Shown here: one piece after another, positions 10,022 through 20,756 of the stretch
Position numbering within the stretch: position 1 is the stretch's first letter
How the letters are laid out: every line of letters starts with the position of its first letter
From: BOKV01 sp041987205
GTDB lineage: Bacteria > Pseudomonadota > Alphaproteobacteria > Rhizobiales > Rhizobiaceae
Direction: 5' to 3'
Assembly: GCA_041987205.1 (NCBI GenBank)
Contig: JBHIWX010000006.1
Location: forward strand, 1-64,000
Length of the DNA: 64,000 nt
The notes under the pieces: model-generated
The model's input: the letters and a program-made list of their open reading frames with translations, nothing else
What the model was told of the DNA's origin: nothing
The model's database searches: none
Program-made: the position numbers and the translations under genes

Positions 10022-11159
10022 AACCATCGGCAAGCCCGTCGCCGCCATCCTTCTCGCCGGCATGATCGGCGCGGTCGCGTCGCCGGCCCTTTCGGATCAG
10101 GTGATTGCCAACAATCTGATCGTCATCGGAAGCGAATGCGTCGGCTTCGATTGCGTCAATGGCGAAAGCTTCGGCTTCGACACGCTGCGCCTGAAGGAGA
10201 ACAACACCCGTATCAAGTTCGACGATACCAGCTCCACCGCCAGCTTTCCGAATGTCGACTGGCTGCTGTTTGCCAATGATTCGGCCAATGGCGGCATGAA
10301 CCGGTTCGGCATTCAGGACGCGACCAACAACAGGAACATCTTCTCGCTGCAGGCCAACGCGCCGGACAACGCGCTGTTCGTCGAAAGCACCGGCGATGTG
10401 GGCTTCGGCACCTCCACGCCGGTGGTCGACCTGCACACGGTGGATGGCGATACGCCGACCCTGCGTCTCGACCAGAACGGTTCGCTGGGCTGGTCGCCGC
10501 ATGTCTGGGACGTGGCGGGCAACGAGACCAATTTCTTTATCCGCGACGTCAGCAGCGGCAGTCTTCTGCCTCTGCGCATCCGGCCCGGTGCGCCGTCGAA
10601 CACCCTCTATCTCGACGGTGACGGTGATGTCGGCATCGGCACCAGTTCGCCCGACCACAAACTCGACATCAACGGTAACATCGCCATGACGGCCTCTCGC
10701 AGCACCCTGTTCATCCGGGGCGACAACGACACGACGCATGTCGGCGGACTGCAGATGGCTGCGCTCGACAACGGTGCGACGGCGGTCATCACGCCGACCA
10801 ATGCGGCTGGCGGAACGGTCGACGGCGAGGTGCGGTTCGGCGGGTCCGGTGCCTTCAACAACAACCTCGTGAATGTCCGCATTTCCGGCGTGTTGATCAC
10901 GGGCGGGCCGACTTGCGGCAGCGGTTGCGACCGCGTGTTTGACCCGGGTTTCGACCTGCCGACCATCGGCGAGCATGCGGAGGCGATGCACGCACGGCGT
11001 CACCTGCCGGAGGTCGGGCCGACGCAGCCCGGCATGTCGATCAATGTCGCCGAAAAGATCGGCGGCCTGCTCAACGAGCTGGAAAAGGCGCATCTCTATA
11101 TCCAGCAGCTCAACGAGCGCCTGGAAGCGCTGGAAGCGAAGCTGGAAGACAGGGGCTGA
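10005..11159 (+). CDS. Secreted protein with tail-fibre-like GIGT-P repeats and a C-terminal coiled coil
   Basis: A 384-residue exported protein: signal peptide in residues 1-30 (IGKPVAAILLAGMIGAVASP), two similar repeats (STGDVGFGTSTPVVDLHT and DGDVGIGTSSPDHKLDI) and a C-terminal heptad region from about residue 350 (LLNELEKAHLYIQQLNERLE). Repeats of the type GDVGIGTxSP are common in phage tail fibres and trimeric surface proteins that end in an S74 chaperone, but here the chaperone domain is absent. Four cysteines occur in two pairs (SECVGFDC; CGSGC). Surface exposure and trimerisation are inference. Confidence 0.65.
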   Translation: MKTASKTIGKPVAAILLAGMIGAVASPALSDQVIANNLIVIGSECVGFDCVNGESFGFDTLRLKENNTRIKFDDTSSTASFPNVDWLLFANDSANGGMNRFGIQDATNNRNIFSLQANAPDNALFVESTGDVGFGTSTPVVDLHTVDGDTPTLRLDQNGSLGWSPHVWDVAGNETNFFIRDVSSGSLLPLRIRPGAPSNTLYLDGDGDVGIGTSSPDHKLDINGNIAMTASRSTLFIRGDNDTTHVGGLQMAALDNGATAVITPTNAAGGTVDGEVRFGGSGAFNNNLVNVRISGVLITGGPTCGSGCDRVFDPGFDLPTIGEHAEAMHARRHLPEVGPTQPGMSINVAEKIGGLLNELEKAHLYIQQLNERLEALEAKLEDRG

Positions 11160-11174
11160 TGTCGGAGAGGCTGG

Positions 11175-11198
11175 CCCGGCGTCGTATACGTCGCCGGG
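11175..11198. terminator. GC-rich hairpin between convergent genes
   Basis: Stem CCCGGCG/CGCCGGG (11175-11181 and 11192-11198) around tcgtatacgt, placed exactly between the stop of the secreted protein gene and the tdh stop. It lacks a T-run on either side, so termination is plausible but unproven. Confidence 0.35.
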
Positions 11199-12236
11199 TC
11201 AGTGCCAGTCCATCACCACCTTGCAGGCATTGCCGGTGCGCATCGCCTCGAAGCCGGTCAGATAGTCGTCGATCTTCAGCCGATGCGTGATGATCGGCGA
11301 TACATCCAGCCCGCCCTGCACGAAGGCGATCATCTTGTACCAGGTCTCGTACATCTCTCGGCCATAGATGCCCTTCAGCGTCAGCATCTTGAAGATGACG
11401 CTGTCCCAGTGGATCGAGAAATCGCCGGGCGGAATGCCGAGAATGGCGACGCGCCCGCCATGGTTCATGGCTTCGATCATCCCGCGGAAGGCCAGCGCCG
11501 CGCCCGACATTTCGAGACCGACGTCGAAACCTTCCTTCATGCCGATGCGGTCCATCACCTGCTCGAGGGTCTCGTTCTGCGCGTTGACGACATATTGCAC
11601 GCCGGCCTTTTTCGCGAGATCGAGCCGGTAGGGGTTGATGTCGGTGATCACCACCTTGCGCGCGCCGGCATGCTGCGCGACCAGTGCTCCCATGATGCCG
11701 ATCGGCCCGGCACCCGTGACCAGCACGTCCTCGCCGACGAGATCGAAGGCGAGCGCGGTGTGGACGGCATTGCCAAACGGATCGAAGATCGCCGCGATCT
11801 CGTTCGGCACATCGTCGGGGATCGCCACCACGTTCGATTCGGGGATGCAAAGATATTCGGCGAAGGCGCCGGGCCGCGTCACGCCGACGCTGACCGTGTT
11901 GCGGCACAATTGCCCCCGGCCCGCCCGGCAGTTGCGGCAGGTGCCGCACACGATATGGCCCTCACCGGAAACGCGCAGGCCCGGCCGATAGCGTGTCGCC
12001 GACGAGCCGGTCTCGGCGATCACGCCGACAAATTCATGCCCGGTGACCATCGGCACGGGTACTGTCTTCTGTGCCCACTCATCCCAATTGTAGATATGGA
12101 CGTCGGTACCGCAGATCGCCGTCTTCTCGATCCGGATCAGTACGTCGTTCGGGCCCGGCTCGGGCACTGGCACCTGCTCCATCCAGATGCCCGGCTCGCG
12201 CTTCGCCTTGACCAGCGCCTTCATCATGTTGGACAT
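11199..12236 (-). CDS. tdh: L-threonine 3-dehydrogenase
   Basis: Zinc- and NAD-dependent medium-chain alcohol dehydrogenase that oxidises L-threonine to 2-amino-3-ketobutyrate, cleaved next by Kbl. Length 345 is close to E. coli Tdh (341). The catalytic zinc Cys42 lies in ICGTDVHIYNWDEW, GHEF follows, and the structural zinc cysteines are in CGTCRNCRAGRGQLC. The Rossmann loop is GAGPIGIMGA. A GAGGAGA ribosome site precedes the ATG. It lies 10 bases after kbl in one operon. Confidence 0.94.
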   Translation of the reverse strand: MSNMMKALVKAKREPGIWMEQVPVPEPGPNDVLIRIEKTAICGTDVHIYNWDEWAQKTVPVPMVTGHEFVGVIAETGSSATRYRPGLRVSGEGHIVCGTCRNCRAGRGQLCRNTVSVGVTRPGAFAEYLCIPESNVVAIPDDVPNEIAAIFDPFGNAVHTALAFDLVGEDVLVTGAGPIGIMGALVAQHAGARKVVITDINPYRLDLAKKAGVQYVVNAQNETLEQVMDRIGMKEGFDVGLEMSGAALAFRGMIEAMNHGGRVAILGIPPGDFSIHWDSVIFKMLTLKGIYGREMYETWYKMIAFVQGGLDVSPIITHRLKIDDYLTGFEAMRTGNACKVVMDWH

Positions 12237-12246
12237 GGTTCTCTCC

Positions 12247-13446
12247 TCAGATCACGCCCAGTTCTTTTCCCGTCTCGGCGAAGGCCTCCACCGCGCGGTC
12301 GATATCGGCTGGCGAATGCGCCGCCGACATCTGCGTGCGGATGCGCGCCTGGCCTTTCGGCACGACGGGATAGGAAAAGCCGATGACGTAAACGCCGCGT
12401 TCCAGCATCTTCGCCGCCATTTCCTGCGCGAGGCCGGCCTCGCCCAGCATGACGGGAATGATCGGATGGTCGGCGCCGGCGAGCGTGAAGCCGAGCTTCG
12501 TCATGTCCGAGCGGAACCGCTCCGCATTGGCCGTCAGCTTCGCGCGCAGTTCGCCGCCATGCTCGATCACGTCGAACACCTTGAGCGAGGTCGCGGCGAT
12601 CACCGGTGCCAGCGTGTTGGAGAACAGATAGGGCCGCGAGCGCTGGCGCAGCCAGTCGACGATCGTGGCACTCGCCGCCGTATAGCCGCCGGACGCACCG
12701 CCGAGCGCCTTGCCCAGCGTGCCGGTCATGATGTCGACCCGGCCTTCGACACCGCAATATTCCGGCGAGCCGCGCCCGTGCTCACCGAGAAAGCCCACGG
12801 CGTGGCTGTCGTCGACCATCACCATGGCATCGTATTGTTCGGCGAGGTCGCAGACGGCCTGAAGGTTGGCGATGATGCCGTCCATGGAGAACACGCCGTC
12901 GGTGGCGATCAGCCGGAAGCGGGCGTCCGACGCCTCCTTCAGGCATTTTTCCAGTTCGGCCATGTCATTGTTGGCATAGCGATAGCGCCTCGCCTTGGAG
13001 AGCCGCACGCCGTCGATGATCGAGGCGTGGTTCAGCGCGTCGGAGATGATCGCGTCTTCCTCGCCGAGCAGGGTCTCGAACAGGCCGCCATTGGCGTCGA
13101 AGCAGGAGGAGTAGAGGATCGAATCCTCAAAACCGAGAAAAGAGGCGATGCGCGCCTCGAGCTGCTTGTGCTCCTCCTGCGTGCCGCAGATGAAGCGCAC
13201 CGAGGCCATGCCGTAGCCGTAGCGGTCGAGCGCGGCCTTGGCCGCCTCGGCCAGTTCCGCATTGTCGGCGAGGCCCAGATAGTTGTTGGCGCAGAAATTG
13301 AGGACATGGGCATTGTGCCCGTCTCCGGCGGCAACCTCGATCTCGCCGGCCTGTTTCGAGGTGATGACACGCTCGGACTTGTAAAGCCCGTCGGCCTTCA
13401 ACTGCTCGATCTCACCGACCAGATGCTCGCTCAGTGCGTTCGCCAT
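12247..13446 (-). CDS. kbl: 2-amino-3-ketobutyrate coenzyme A ligase (glycine C-acetyltransferase)
   Basis: Pyridoxal-phosphate enzyme that cleaves 2-amino-3-ketobutyrate with CoA to glycine and acetyl-CoA. The ATG at 13446 has GGAG upstream and gives 399 residues beginning MANALSEHLVGEIEQLKADG, the family length; a longer in-frame extension upstream is not supported. The PLP lysine region TGTLGKALGGASGGY and the NYLGLADN segment of alpha-oxoamine synthases are present. First gene of kbl-tdh. Confidence 0.94.
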   Translation of the reverse strand: MANALSEHLVGEIEQLKADGLYKSERVITSKQAGEIEVAAGDGHNAHVLNFCANNYLGLADNAELAEAAKAALDRYGYGMASVRFICGTQEEHKQLEARIASFLGFEDSILYSSCFDANGGLFETLLGEEDAIISDALNHASIIDGVRLSKARRYRYANNDMAELEKCLKEASDARFRLIATDGVFSMDGIIANLQAVCDLAEQYDAMVMVDDSHAVGFLGEHGRGSPEYCGVEGRVDIMTGTLGKALGGASGGYTAASATIVDWLRQRSRPYLFSNTLAPVIAATSLKVFDVIEHGGELRAKLTANAERFRSDMTKLGFTLAGADHPIIPVMLGEAGLAQEMAAKMLERGVYVIGFSYPVVPKGQARIRTQMSAAHSPADIDRAVEAFAETGKELGVI

Positions 13447-13755
13447 GTCGCGCTCCGCAATTCCGTCAAACCACGCGACCAGTGTTGCGCGATTTCGCGG
13501 TCGGCGGAAGGCAGGGAAGGGGCATTTGCGGACAGATTTCGGCCCGGGAAAAGCCAATGATGGCGGCTTGCGAGGCGAATAGTGTGCCTTCGCGCTGCGA
13601 CTTCCCGGCAACTTCAACCGTCTGGCAACACGGCGGGCCGGGCCGTGGCGAGCCTGTTACAACCGCGTCGAAGTCGGCGAAGGCGAACGGGTCAGGCTGA
13701 TCCTGGGCGGAAGCTGAACCCGTCCGGCATTCGTCGGAATCGAATGTCTTACGTC

Positions 13756-13998
13756 TTATTGCCTGGGCAGCGGAAAGGCTTCCGCGTCGTAGAGCGCGCG
13801 AATTTCCTGATGGTAGTGGCGGCGCTGATTGACCTCCATCACCGTGCCGACCTGCCGCTTGGAAGGCAGGTCTTCCACGATGAAGCGGATTGCCTTGGCG
13901 GCAGTCTCGAAGCGGCGATAGGCCATGTTGTTGCGCACGCCCTTGATGCCGTTGGCGACATAGACCTCGGCGGGGTCGGTGTAACGAAATGCGTTCAT
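13756..13998 (-). CDS. Small conserved-looking hypothetical protein
   Basis: An 80-residue, basic protein beginning MNAFRYTDPAEVYVANGIKG, with no signal peptide, membrane segment or cysteine. It contains a possible helix pair (FETAAKAIRFIVEDL; HYHQEIRALYDAEAF). It lies alone between the helicase gene and kbl on the same strand. The clean start and good codon use favour a real gene, but I do not recognise the family. Confidence 0.6.
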   Translation of the reverse strand: MNAFRYTDPAEVYVANGIKGVRNNMAYRRFETAAKAIRFIVEDLPSKRQVGTVMEVNQRRHYHQEIRALYDAEAFPLPRQ

Positions 13999-14057
13999 GT
14001 CGATCTCGACCCCGCTCTGGCGGGGCCGCCTCCTGTGTACTGTCGGGTCCGGCTCGC

Positions 14058-15476
<1,419 letters not shown>

Positions 15477-15806
15477 AAAATGTTCCTTTATGCGCCACGC
15501 AATTCATGACCGCACGGCGAAGCGCCATGCGGGACGTCGCATGCGTGACGTCATGTCATGATCCACGCGATAGGAACTGACTGTGATTTTGTAAGAGTTC
15601 GGTCTCGAGAAAATGGCGCCGGATTTCAGGCGCATATCGCGCAATCGCGAGAAGTACTGGCGTTCACATGGGCGCTGGCGAGGCAAAAGTCAAGCAAATG
15701 CGCAAAGTTGGGCCGGTCTCTCGTTCCATCATGCCGGCCGCCGGACCGTGCGAACCGCCGCGCTGCCTTGAATCACGACGATCCTTTCATGGCCAGCCGG
15801 CAGTAC
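15477..15806. other. Gene-free stretch between helicase and ArsR gene
   Basis: About 330 bases between divergent genes. Short open frames in it have no ribosome site and no family resemblance. It must hold the helicase promoter and leader, for which I could not assign clear boxes. Nothing else was recognised. Confidence 0.5.
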
Positions 15807-15866
15807 TTGACGGAGGCAGGCGACGCTAGTATTAAACCAATTAGATAATTAACCATTTGGATTAAT
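15807..15866 (+). promoter_or_regulatory. Predicted promoter and operator of the ArsR-SRPBCC operon
   Basis: TTGACG (15807-15812), 17-base spacer, TATTAA (15830-15835) is a near-consensus promoter. An imperfect inverted repeat, ATTAAACCAAT (15831-15841) and TTTGGATTAAT (15856-15866), 9 of 11 positions matching, overlaps the -10 box and ends right at the ATG. This is where an autorepressing ArsR-type dimer would be expected to bind. Confidence 0.5.
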
Positions 15867-16217
15867 ATGCGGCAGTCCGAACATCTCGACACCACCTTTT
15901 CCGCGCTCGCGGATCCGACAAGGCGCGCCGTGCTGGCGCGGCTGGCGGAGGGCGAGGCGACGGTCAACGAACTGGCCCGGCCCTTCGAGATGAGTCTGCC
16001 GGCCTTCACCAAGCATCTGAAAGTGCTGGAGCGGGCCGGCCTGATCGAGAAGGGCAGGCGGGCGCAGTTTCGCCCCTGCCGGTTGACACCCGAACCGCTG
16101 AAGGAAGCGACCGACTGGCTGGAAGAATACCGGGTCATCTGGGAGGGTCGTTTCGATCGACTCGAGGCCTTTGCGCGCAAGCTGATGGAAAGCGAGGGGG
16201 ACAATGGCAACAAGTGA
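15867..16217 (+). CDS. ArsR-type winged-helix repressor
   Basis: A 116-residue winged-helix protein: LADPTRRAVLARLAEGEATV followed by NELARPFEMSLPAFTKHLKV is the ArsR helix-turn-helix. It lacks the metal-binding ELCVCD motif, so it is not an arsenic sensor. ArsR genes of this kind fused or adjacent to AHSA1/SRPBCC genes are a common arrangement. It overlaps the next gene by 14 bases. Confidence 0.88.
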   Translation: MRQSEHLDTTFSALADPTRRAVLARLAEGEATVNELARPFEMSLPAFTKHLKVLERAGLIEKGRRAQFRPCRLTPEPLKEATDWLEEYRVIWEGRFDRLEAFARKLMESEGDNGNK

Positions 16218-16698
16218 ATCAGGCTTCGACCCGTCGCGCGATCTGCGCGTCGTGCGTCTTTTCGATGCGCCTTGCACGAGCCTCTGGCGCGCCTGGACCG
16301 AGGCGGAATGGCTGAAACAATGGTTCGTGCCGGCACCCTGGCAGATGCCACGCTGTTCCATCGACCTGAAGCCTGGCGGCGCCTTGCGCTGGACCATGCG
16401 CTCGCCCGAGGGCGGGGAGAGCGAACATGAGGCCTGCTATCTGGAAATGGTCGAGAATGAACGTCTGGTCTGGACCGACGCGCTCGGCGAGGGTTTCCGG
16501 CCGCTGGCGCAGCCCTTCATCACGGTTCGGATCGAGCTGCAGCCCGAGGGTGAGCGGACGCGGCAGACATGCACCGTGCTGCACAAGGACGAGGCGACGC
16601 GCGGCGTCCATCTCGACAAGGGTTTCGAGCAGGGCTGGAACGCATGCCTCGACCAGCTCGCAAACCTCCTGCGTGAACAATTGAGTCAGGCAACCTGA
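16204..16698 (+). CDS. SRPBCC (AHSA1-like) domain protein
   Basis: A 164-residue single-domain protein of the START/Bet v1-like fold: VVRLFDAPCTSLWRAWTEAE, then LKQWFVPAPWQMPRCSIDL and LKPGGALRWTMRSPEGG are typical of the AHSA1 group. These form a hydrophobic pocket for an unknown small ligand. It overlaps the ArsR gene, so the pair is translated together. Substrate and reaction cannot be told from sequence. Confidence 0.85.
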   Translation: MATSESGFDPSRDLRVVRLFDAPCTSLWRAWTEAEWLKQWFVPAPWQMPRCSIDLKPGGALRWTMRSPEGGESEHEACYLEMVENERLVWTDALGEGFRPLAQPFITVRIELQPEGERTRQTCTVLHKDEATRGVHLDKGFEQGWNACLDQLANLLREQLSQAT

Positions 16699-16732
16699 TG
16701 ATCATGAAAGTCGGCAAACCGGAGATTGGTAG

Positions 16733-17227
16733 ATGCGTGACACGATGTTTTCCCTGCTTTCAGAAGAGCGCCAGCCCGAACGCGAGATCGTGGTCGAGCG
16801 CCTGATCGCCGCGCCGCGTGCGGTCGTATGGCGGGCCTGGGCGGAACCCGGCAATATCGAGCAATGGTGGGGCCCTGACGGGTTCACCACCACCACCCAT
16901 ACCCGCGATTTTCGTACTGGCGGCATGTGGCGGTTCACCATGCATGGCCCGGACGGGCGCGATTACGAAAACCACATCGACTATGTCGAGATCGTCGAGG
17001 GTGAGCGCATCGTCGATGCCCATCGAGGCGAGGGCGAAACAGCCGATATCGGCTTCATGCGCGAAACTGTTTTCGAGGAGCGCGAGGGAGGCACCTTCGT
17101 CTCGATGCGCATGGTGCTCCCCAATGCCGACATGCGCGACAGGGTCGCCCGCGATTACGGCGCGGTCGAAGGCGGTCACCAGACGCTCGCCCGTCTCGCC
17201 GAAATGGCGGAGAGGATGGGGCAATAG
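16733..17227 (+). CDS. SRPBCC (AHSA1-like) domain protein, second copy
   Basis: Also 164 residues and of the same fold as its neighbour: VERLIAAPRAVVWRAWAEPG, NIEQWWGPDGFTTTTHTRDF and GGMWRFTMHGPDGRDY. It diverges enough from the preceding protein that the two are old paralogues rather than a recent tandem duplication. It begins 34 bases after the previous stop and probably shares the ArsR-controlled transcript. Confidence 0.83.
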   Translation: MRDTMFSLLSEERQPEREIVVERLIAAPRAVVWRAWAEPGNIEQWWGPDGFTTTTHTRDFRTGGMWRFTMHGPDGRDYENHIDYVEIVEGERIVDAHRGEGETADIGFMRETVFEEREGGTFVSMRMVLPNADMRDRVARDYGAVEGGHQTLARLAEMAERMGQ

Positions 17228-17605
17228 ATTGTTCGGGAGGCGTCGGATTGCGCGCGGTGAAACTGGCAGAAAAGTCACGCCAGGTTCCCGGCTTCGGTCG
17301 ATCGGCATTTTGCGATTGCCTCCCGTGCGGTCCGGGTCTAAGGGATGGCGCCTTCGATACGTCCCGTAATGTTCAGGAGCCGGGCCGATGAATGAGTTTG
17401 TGTTTATCCCGCGATAGGCGCCTGTCCGCAGGCGGCTTCGGTGCTGCCTGCATCCTGTCCTGAACCCTTCCCCGTTTTTTTGGTTCACCGCGGCTGCAGC
17501 GTCAGCGTCGCGATTGGCGCGATTCGGCCGTAACGGCCTTGTCACGCTGCCAACAATATACTGATCGAGGTGTCGCAGACGCCTCACTAAGAAAGTGGTT
17601 TTGTC
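17228..17605. other. Gene-free stretch before the Bcr/CflA gene
   Basis: About 378 bases holding the end of the SRPBCC transcript and the leader of the transporter gene. I see no ORF with a ribosome site, no RNA gene, no clear terminator and no obvious operator. Confidence 0.5.
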
Positions 17606-18802
17606 ATGCAAGTCGGATTTGCCCGCACCGCCATCCTGCTCGGTCTCCTCTGCGCCATCGGGCCGTTTGCGATCGATATGTATCTTCCCGCAATGCCGAA
17701 CATTGCGGCGGATCTGGTCACCGATCAGGCCGCCGTGCAGAAGACGTTGATTTCCTATTTCGGTGCCTTCGGCATCGCCCAGCTCGTCTACGGCCCGCTG
17801 GCCGACATGCTGGGGCGCAAGCCGCCGCTGTATGCCGGTCTCCTGCTCTTTCTCGTCGGCTCCATCGGCTGCGTATTCGCGCCCACCATCGACTGGCTCA
17901 TCGCCGCGCGTTTCGTGCAGGGTGCAGGCGGCGCGGCCGTCATGGTCATCCCGCGCGCCATCGTGCGCGATCTTTACACCGGCACGCTCGCAACCCGGCT
18001 GATGGCGCAGATCATGCTGGTGATTTCCGTTTCACCCATGCTGGCGCCCCTGGCCGGCAGCGGCGTTGTGGAGATCACCGGCTGGCGTGGCGTCTTCGCG
18101 GTGATGGCCATCGCCACCCTGCTCAGCCTGGCACTGACCGCCTTCATGCTGCCCGAAACGCTCGAGCCCGAGCATCGTGAGCCTGTCGATTTCGCGCATC
18201 TGCTGCGCGGATCGCGCATGCTGCTCGGCGACGCCTACTTCATGGGGCTGACCTTCATCGGCGGCTTCGGCATGGCGAGCTTCTTCGTGTTCCTGGCGGC
18301 CGCCTCCTTTGTTTACACGGGCCATTACGGCCTGTCGCCGACCGGCTTCAGCATTGCCTTCGCTGTCAACGCGATCGGCTTCTTCACCGCCTCGCAATTC
18401 GCCGCTTCCATCGGCGAGCGCGTCGGCCTGGTCCGCATGATCGTGCTGGCGACGGGCGGCTTCGCCCTCTTCGCCTTCGGCCTGCTGGCGATCTCGCTTA
18501 TCGCCCAGCCGGCCTTCGTGACCCTCGTCGTCATGCTGCTGCTGGCCAATGCCTGTCTCGGCCTGGTCATCCCGACGGCGATGGTCATGGCGCTGGACGA
18601 TCACGGCGACATGGCGGGGCTTGCCTCCTCGCTGGGCGGCACGCTGCAGATGATGGCCGGCGCGGGCATGATCGCGCTGGCAAGCCCCTTCCTGGATGGA
18701 ACGCCTCGGCCGATGGTTGCCGTCATCGCGATCTGTTCGGGGATCGCGCTGATGCTGGCACTGTTCATCGTGCGGCGCCTGCAGCCAACGGCCATCGCCT
18801 GA
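17606..18802 (+). CDS. Bcr/CflA family multidrug efflux transporter (MFS)
   Basis: A 398-residue, 12-span major facilitator with the DHA1 Bcr/CflA layout. The N-terminal IGPFAIDMYLPAMPNIAADL is the family hallmark, motif A appears as YGPLADMLGRKPPL, and motif C-like ISVSPMLAPLAGSG lies near residue 145. It would export drugs or metabolites against protons at the inner membrane. It has no linked regulator in the same direction; a strong bidirectional terminator follows. Confidence 0.9.
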   Translation: MQVGFARTAILLGLLCAIGPFAIDMYLPAMPNIAADLVTDQAAVQKTLISYFGAFGIAQLVYGPLADMLGRKPPLYAGLLLFLVGSIGCVFAPTIDWLIAARFVQGAGGAAVMVIPRAIVRDLYTGTLATRLMAQIMLVISVSPMLAPLAGSGVVEITGWRGVFAVMAIATLLSLALTAFMLPETLEPEHREPVDFAHLLRGSRMLLGDAYFMGLTFIGGFGMASFFVFLAAASFVYTGHYGLSPTGFSIAFAVNAIGFFTASQFAASIGERVGLVRMIVLATGGFALFAFGLLAISLIAQPAFVTLVVMLLLANACLGLVIPTAMVMALDDHGDMAGLASSLGGTLQMMAGAGMIALASPFLDGTPRPMVAVIAICSGIALMLALFIVRRLQPTAIA

Positions 18803-18816
18803 GCCAAACAAACAAA

Positions 18817-18844
18817 AACCCGCCGCGATCACTCGCGGCGGGTT
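18817..18844. terminator. Bidirectional intrinsic terminator
   Basis: An 11-base stem (AACCCGCCGCG paired with CGCGGCGGGTT) around loop ATCACT, followed by TTCTTTCC on the plus strand and preceded by AAACAAACAAA, which gives a T-rich run on the minus strand. It sits between the convergent transporter gene and the small gene downstream of aceA. Confidence 0.85.
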
Positions 18845-18882
18845 TCTTTCCTCCCGGACTTCGCCGGATATTTTGTCAGGGT

Positions 18883-19116
18883 CTACTTGTTCTTGACGAT
18901 GATCGGGGTGAGCAGGTCGCCCCAATTACCGTTGCCGGAATGGTGGCGGGCGGAGCGGATCAGCTCGACCGATACACCGGCTTCCACCGCCTTCATGACC
19001 GACTGGTTGAGACGGTGCAGATCGTTGGCGACCATGCGGATGGCGGCCTGTTCGTCTGCGTCCATGGTCGAGGCCATTTCCTCGGACCGTTCCTTGACGG
19101 GGGGCTTGGCGTTCAT
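18883..19116 (-). CDS. Small protein downstream of aceA
   Basis: A 77-residue protein beginning MNAKPPVKERSEEMASTMDA. The start at 19116 is fixed by AGGAG nine bases upstream. It is mostly helical and soluble, ending GDLLTPIIVKNK. It lies 88 bases after aceA on the same strand and before a terminator, so it probably shares the aceA transcript. I do not recognise a named domain; a role in the glyoxylate shunt is only suggested by position. Confidence 0.7.
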   Translation of the reverse strand: MNAKPPVKERSEEMASTMDADEQAAIRMVANDLHRLNQSVMKAVEAGVSVELIRSARHHSGNGNWGDLLTPIIVKNK

Positions 19117-19204
19117 CGTTGGCACTCCTGGTGCGGTGGTTGATAACAGTTTGCTTGTTTCGGGGGCGGGCGGGCTGCCAGCCCCCGAGGACTGGCGGGA
19201 TGCG

Positions 19205-20494
<1,290 letters not shown>

Positions 20495-20672
20495 GACTGG
20501 CTCCTTGTACTTCGCCAAATGTCTGGTTCGTGCCTGACCGTTTGCCGTTGGGAGAGCGGCATCCGGTCAATTCGGTGTGACGGTATTTACATTGCAACGC
20601 AAAATTCGCCAGAAATTTCCCAGAATTCAGGGCTTGAATCGGGTAATCCTGTCTTGTGTTTGACTCGGTGAC

Positions 20673-20756
20673 GCTGTAAATTTGTAAAAAAAGTAAAGCC
20701 TTGGTCCGGCGGGCCAGCCGCCGAAGAACGCGTGTAGTGTTGTAAAGCTTTGTAAA
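20673..20756. promoter_or_regulatory. TTTGTAAA direct repeats between aceA and scfR
   Basis: Two pairs of direct repeats: GCTGTAAA (20673-20680) with TTTGTAAA (20681-20688), and GTTGTAAA (20739-20746) with TTTGTAAA (20749-20756). The second pair ends at the base before the ATG of the regulator gene. TTTGCAAA-like tandem sites are known for ScfR/PccR/RamB-type regulators of acetate and propionate metabolism, so these are candidate operators for control of aceA and for autoregulation. Confidence 0.55.

Noticed and set aside
15558..15848. Possible 96-codon gene upstream of ArsR
   Set aside because: No ribosome site, no domain pattern and it overlaps the predicted promoter.
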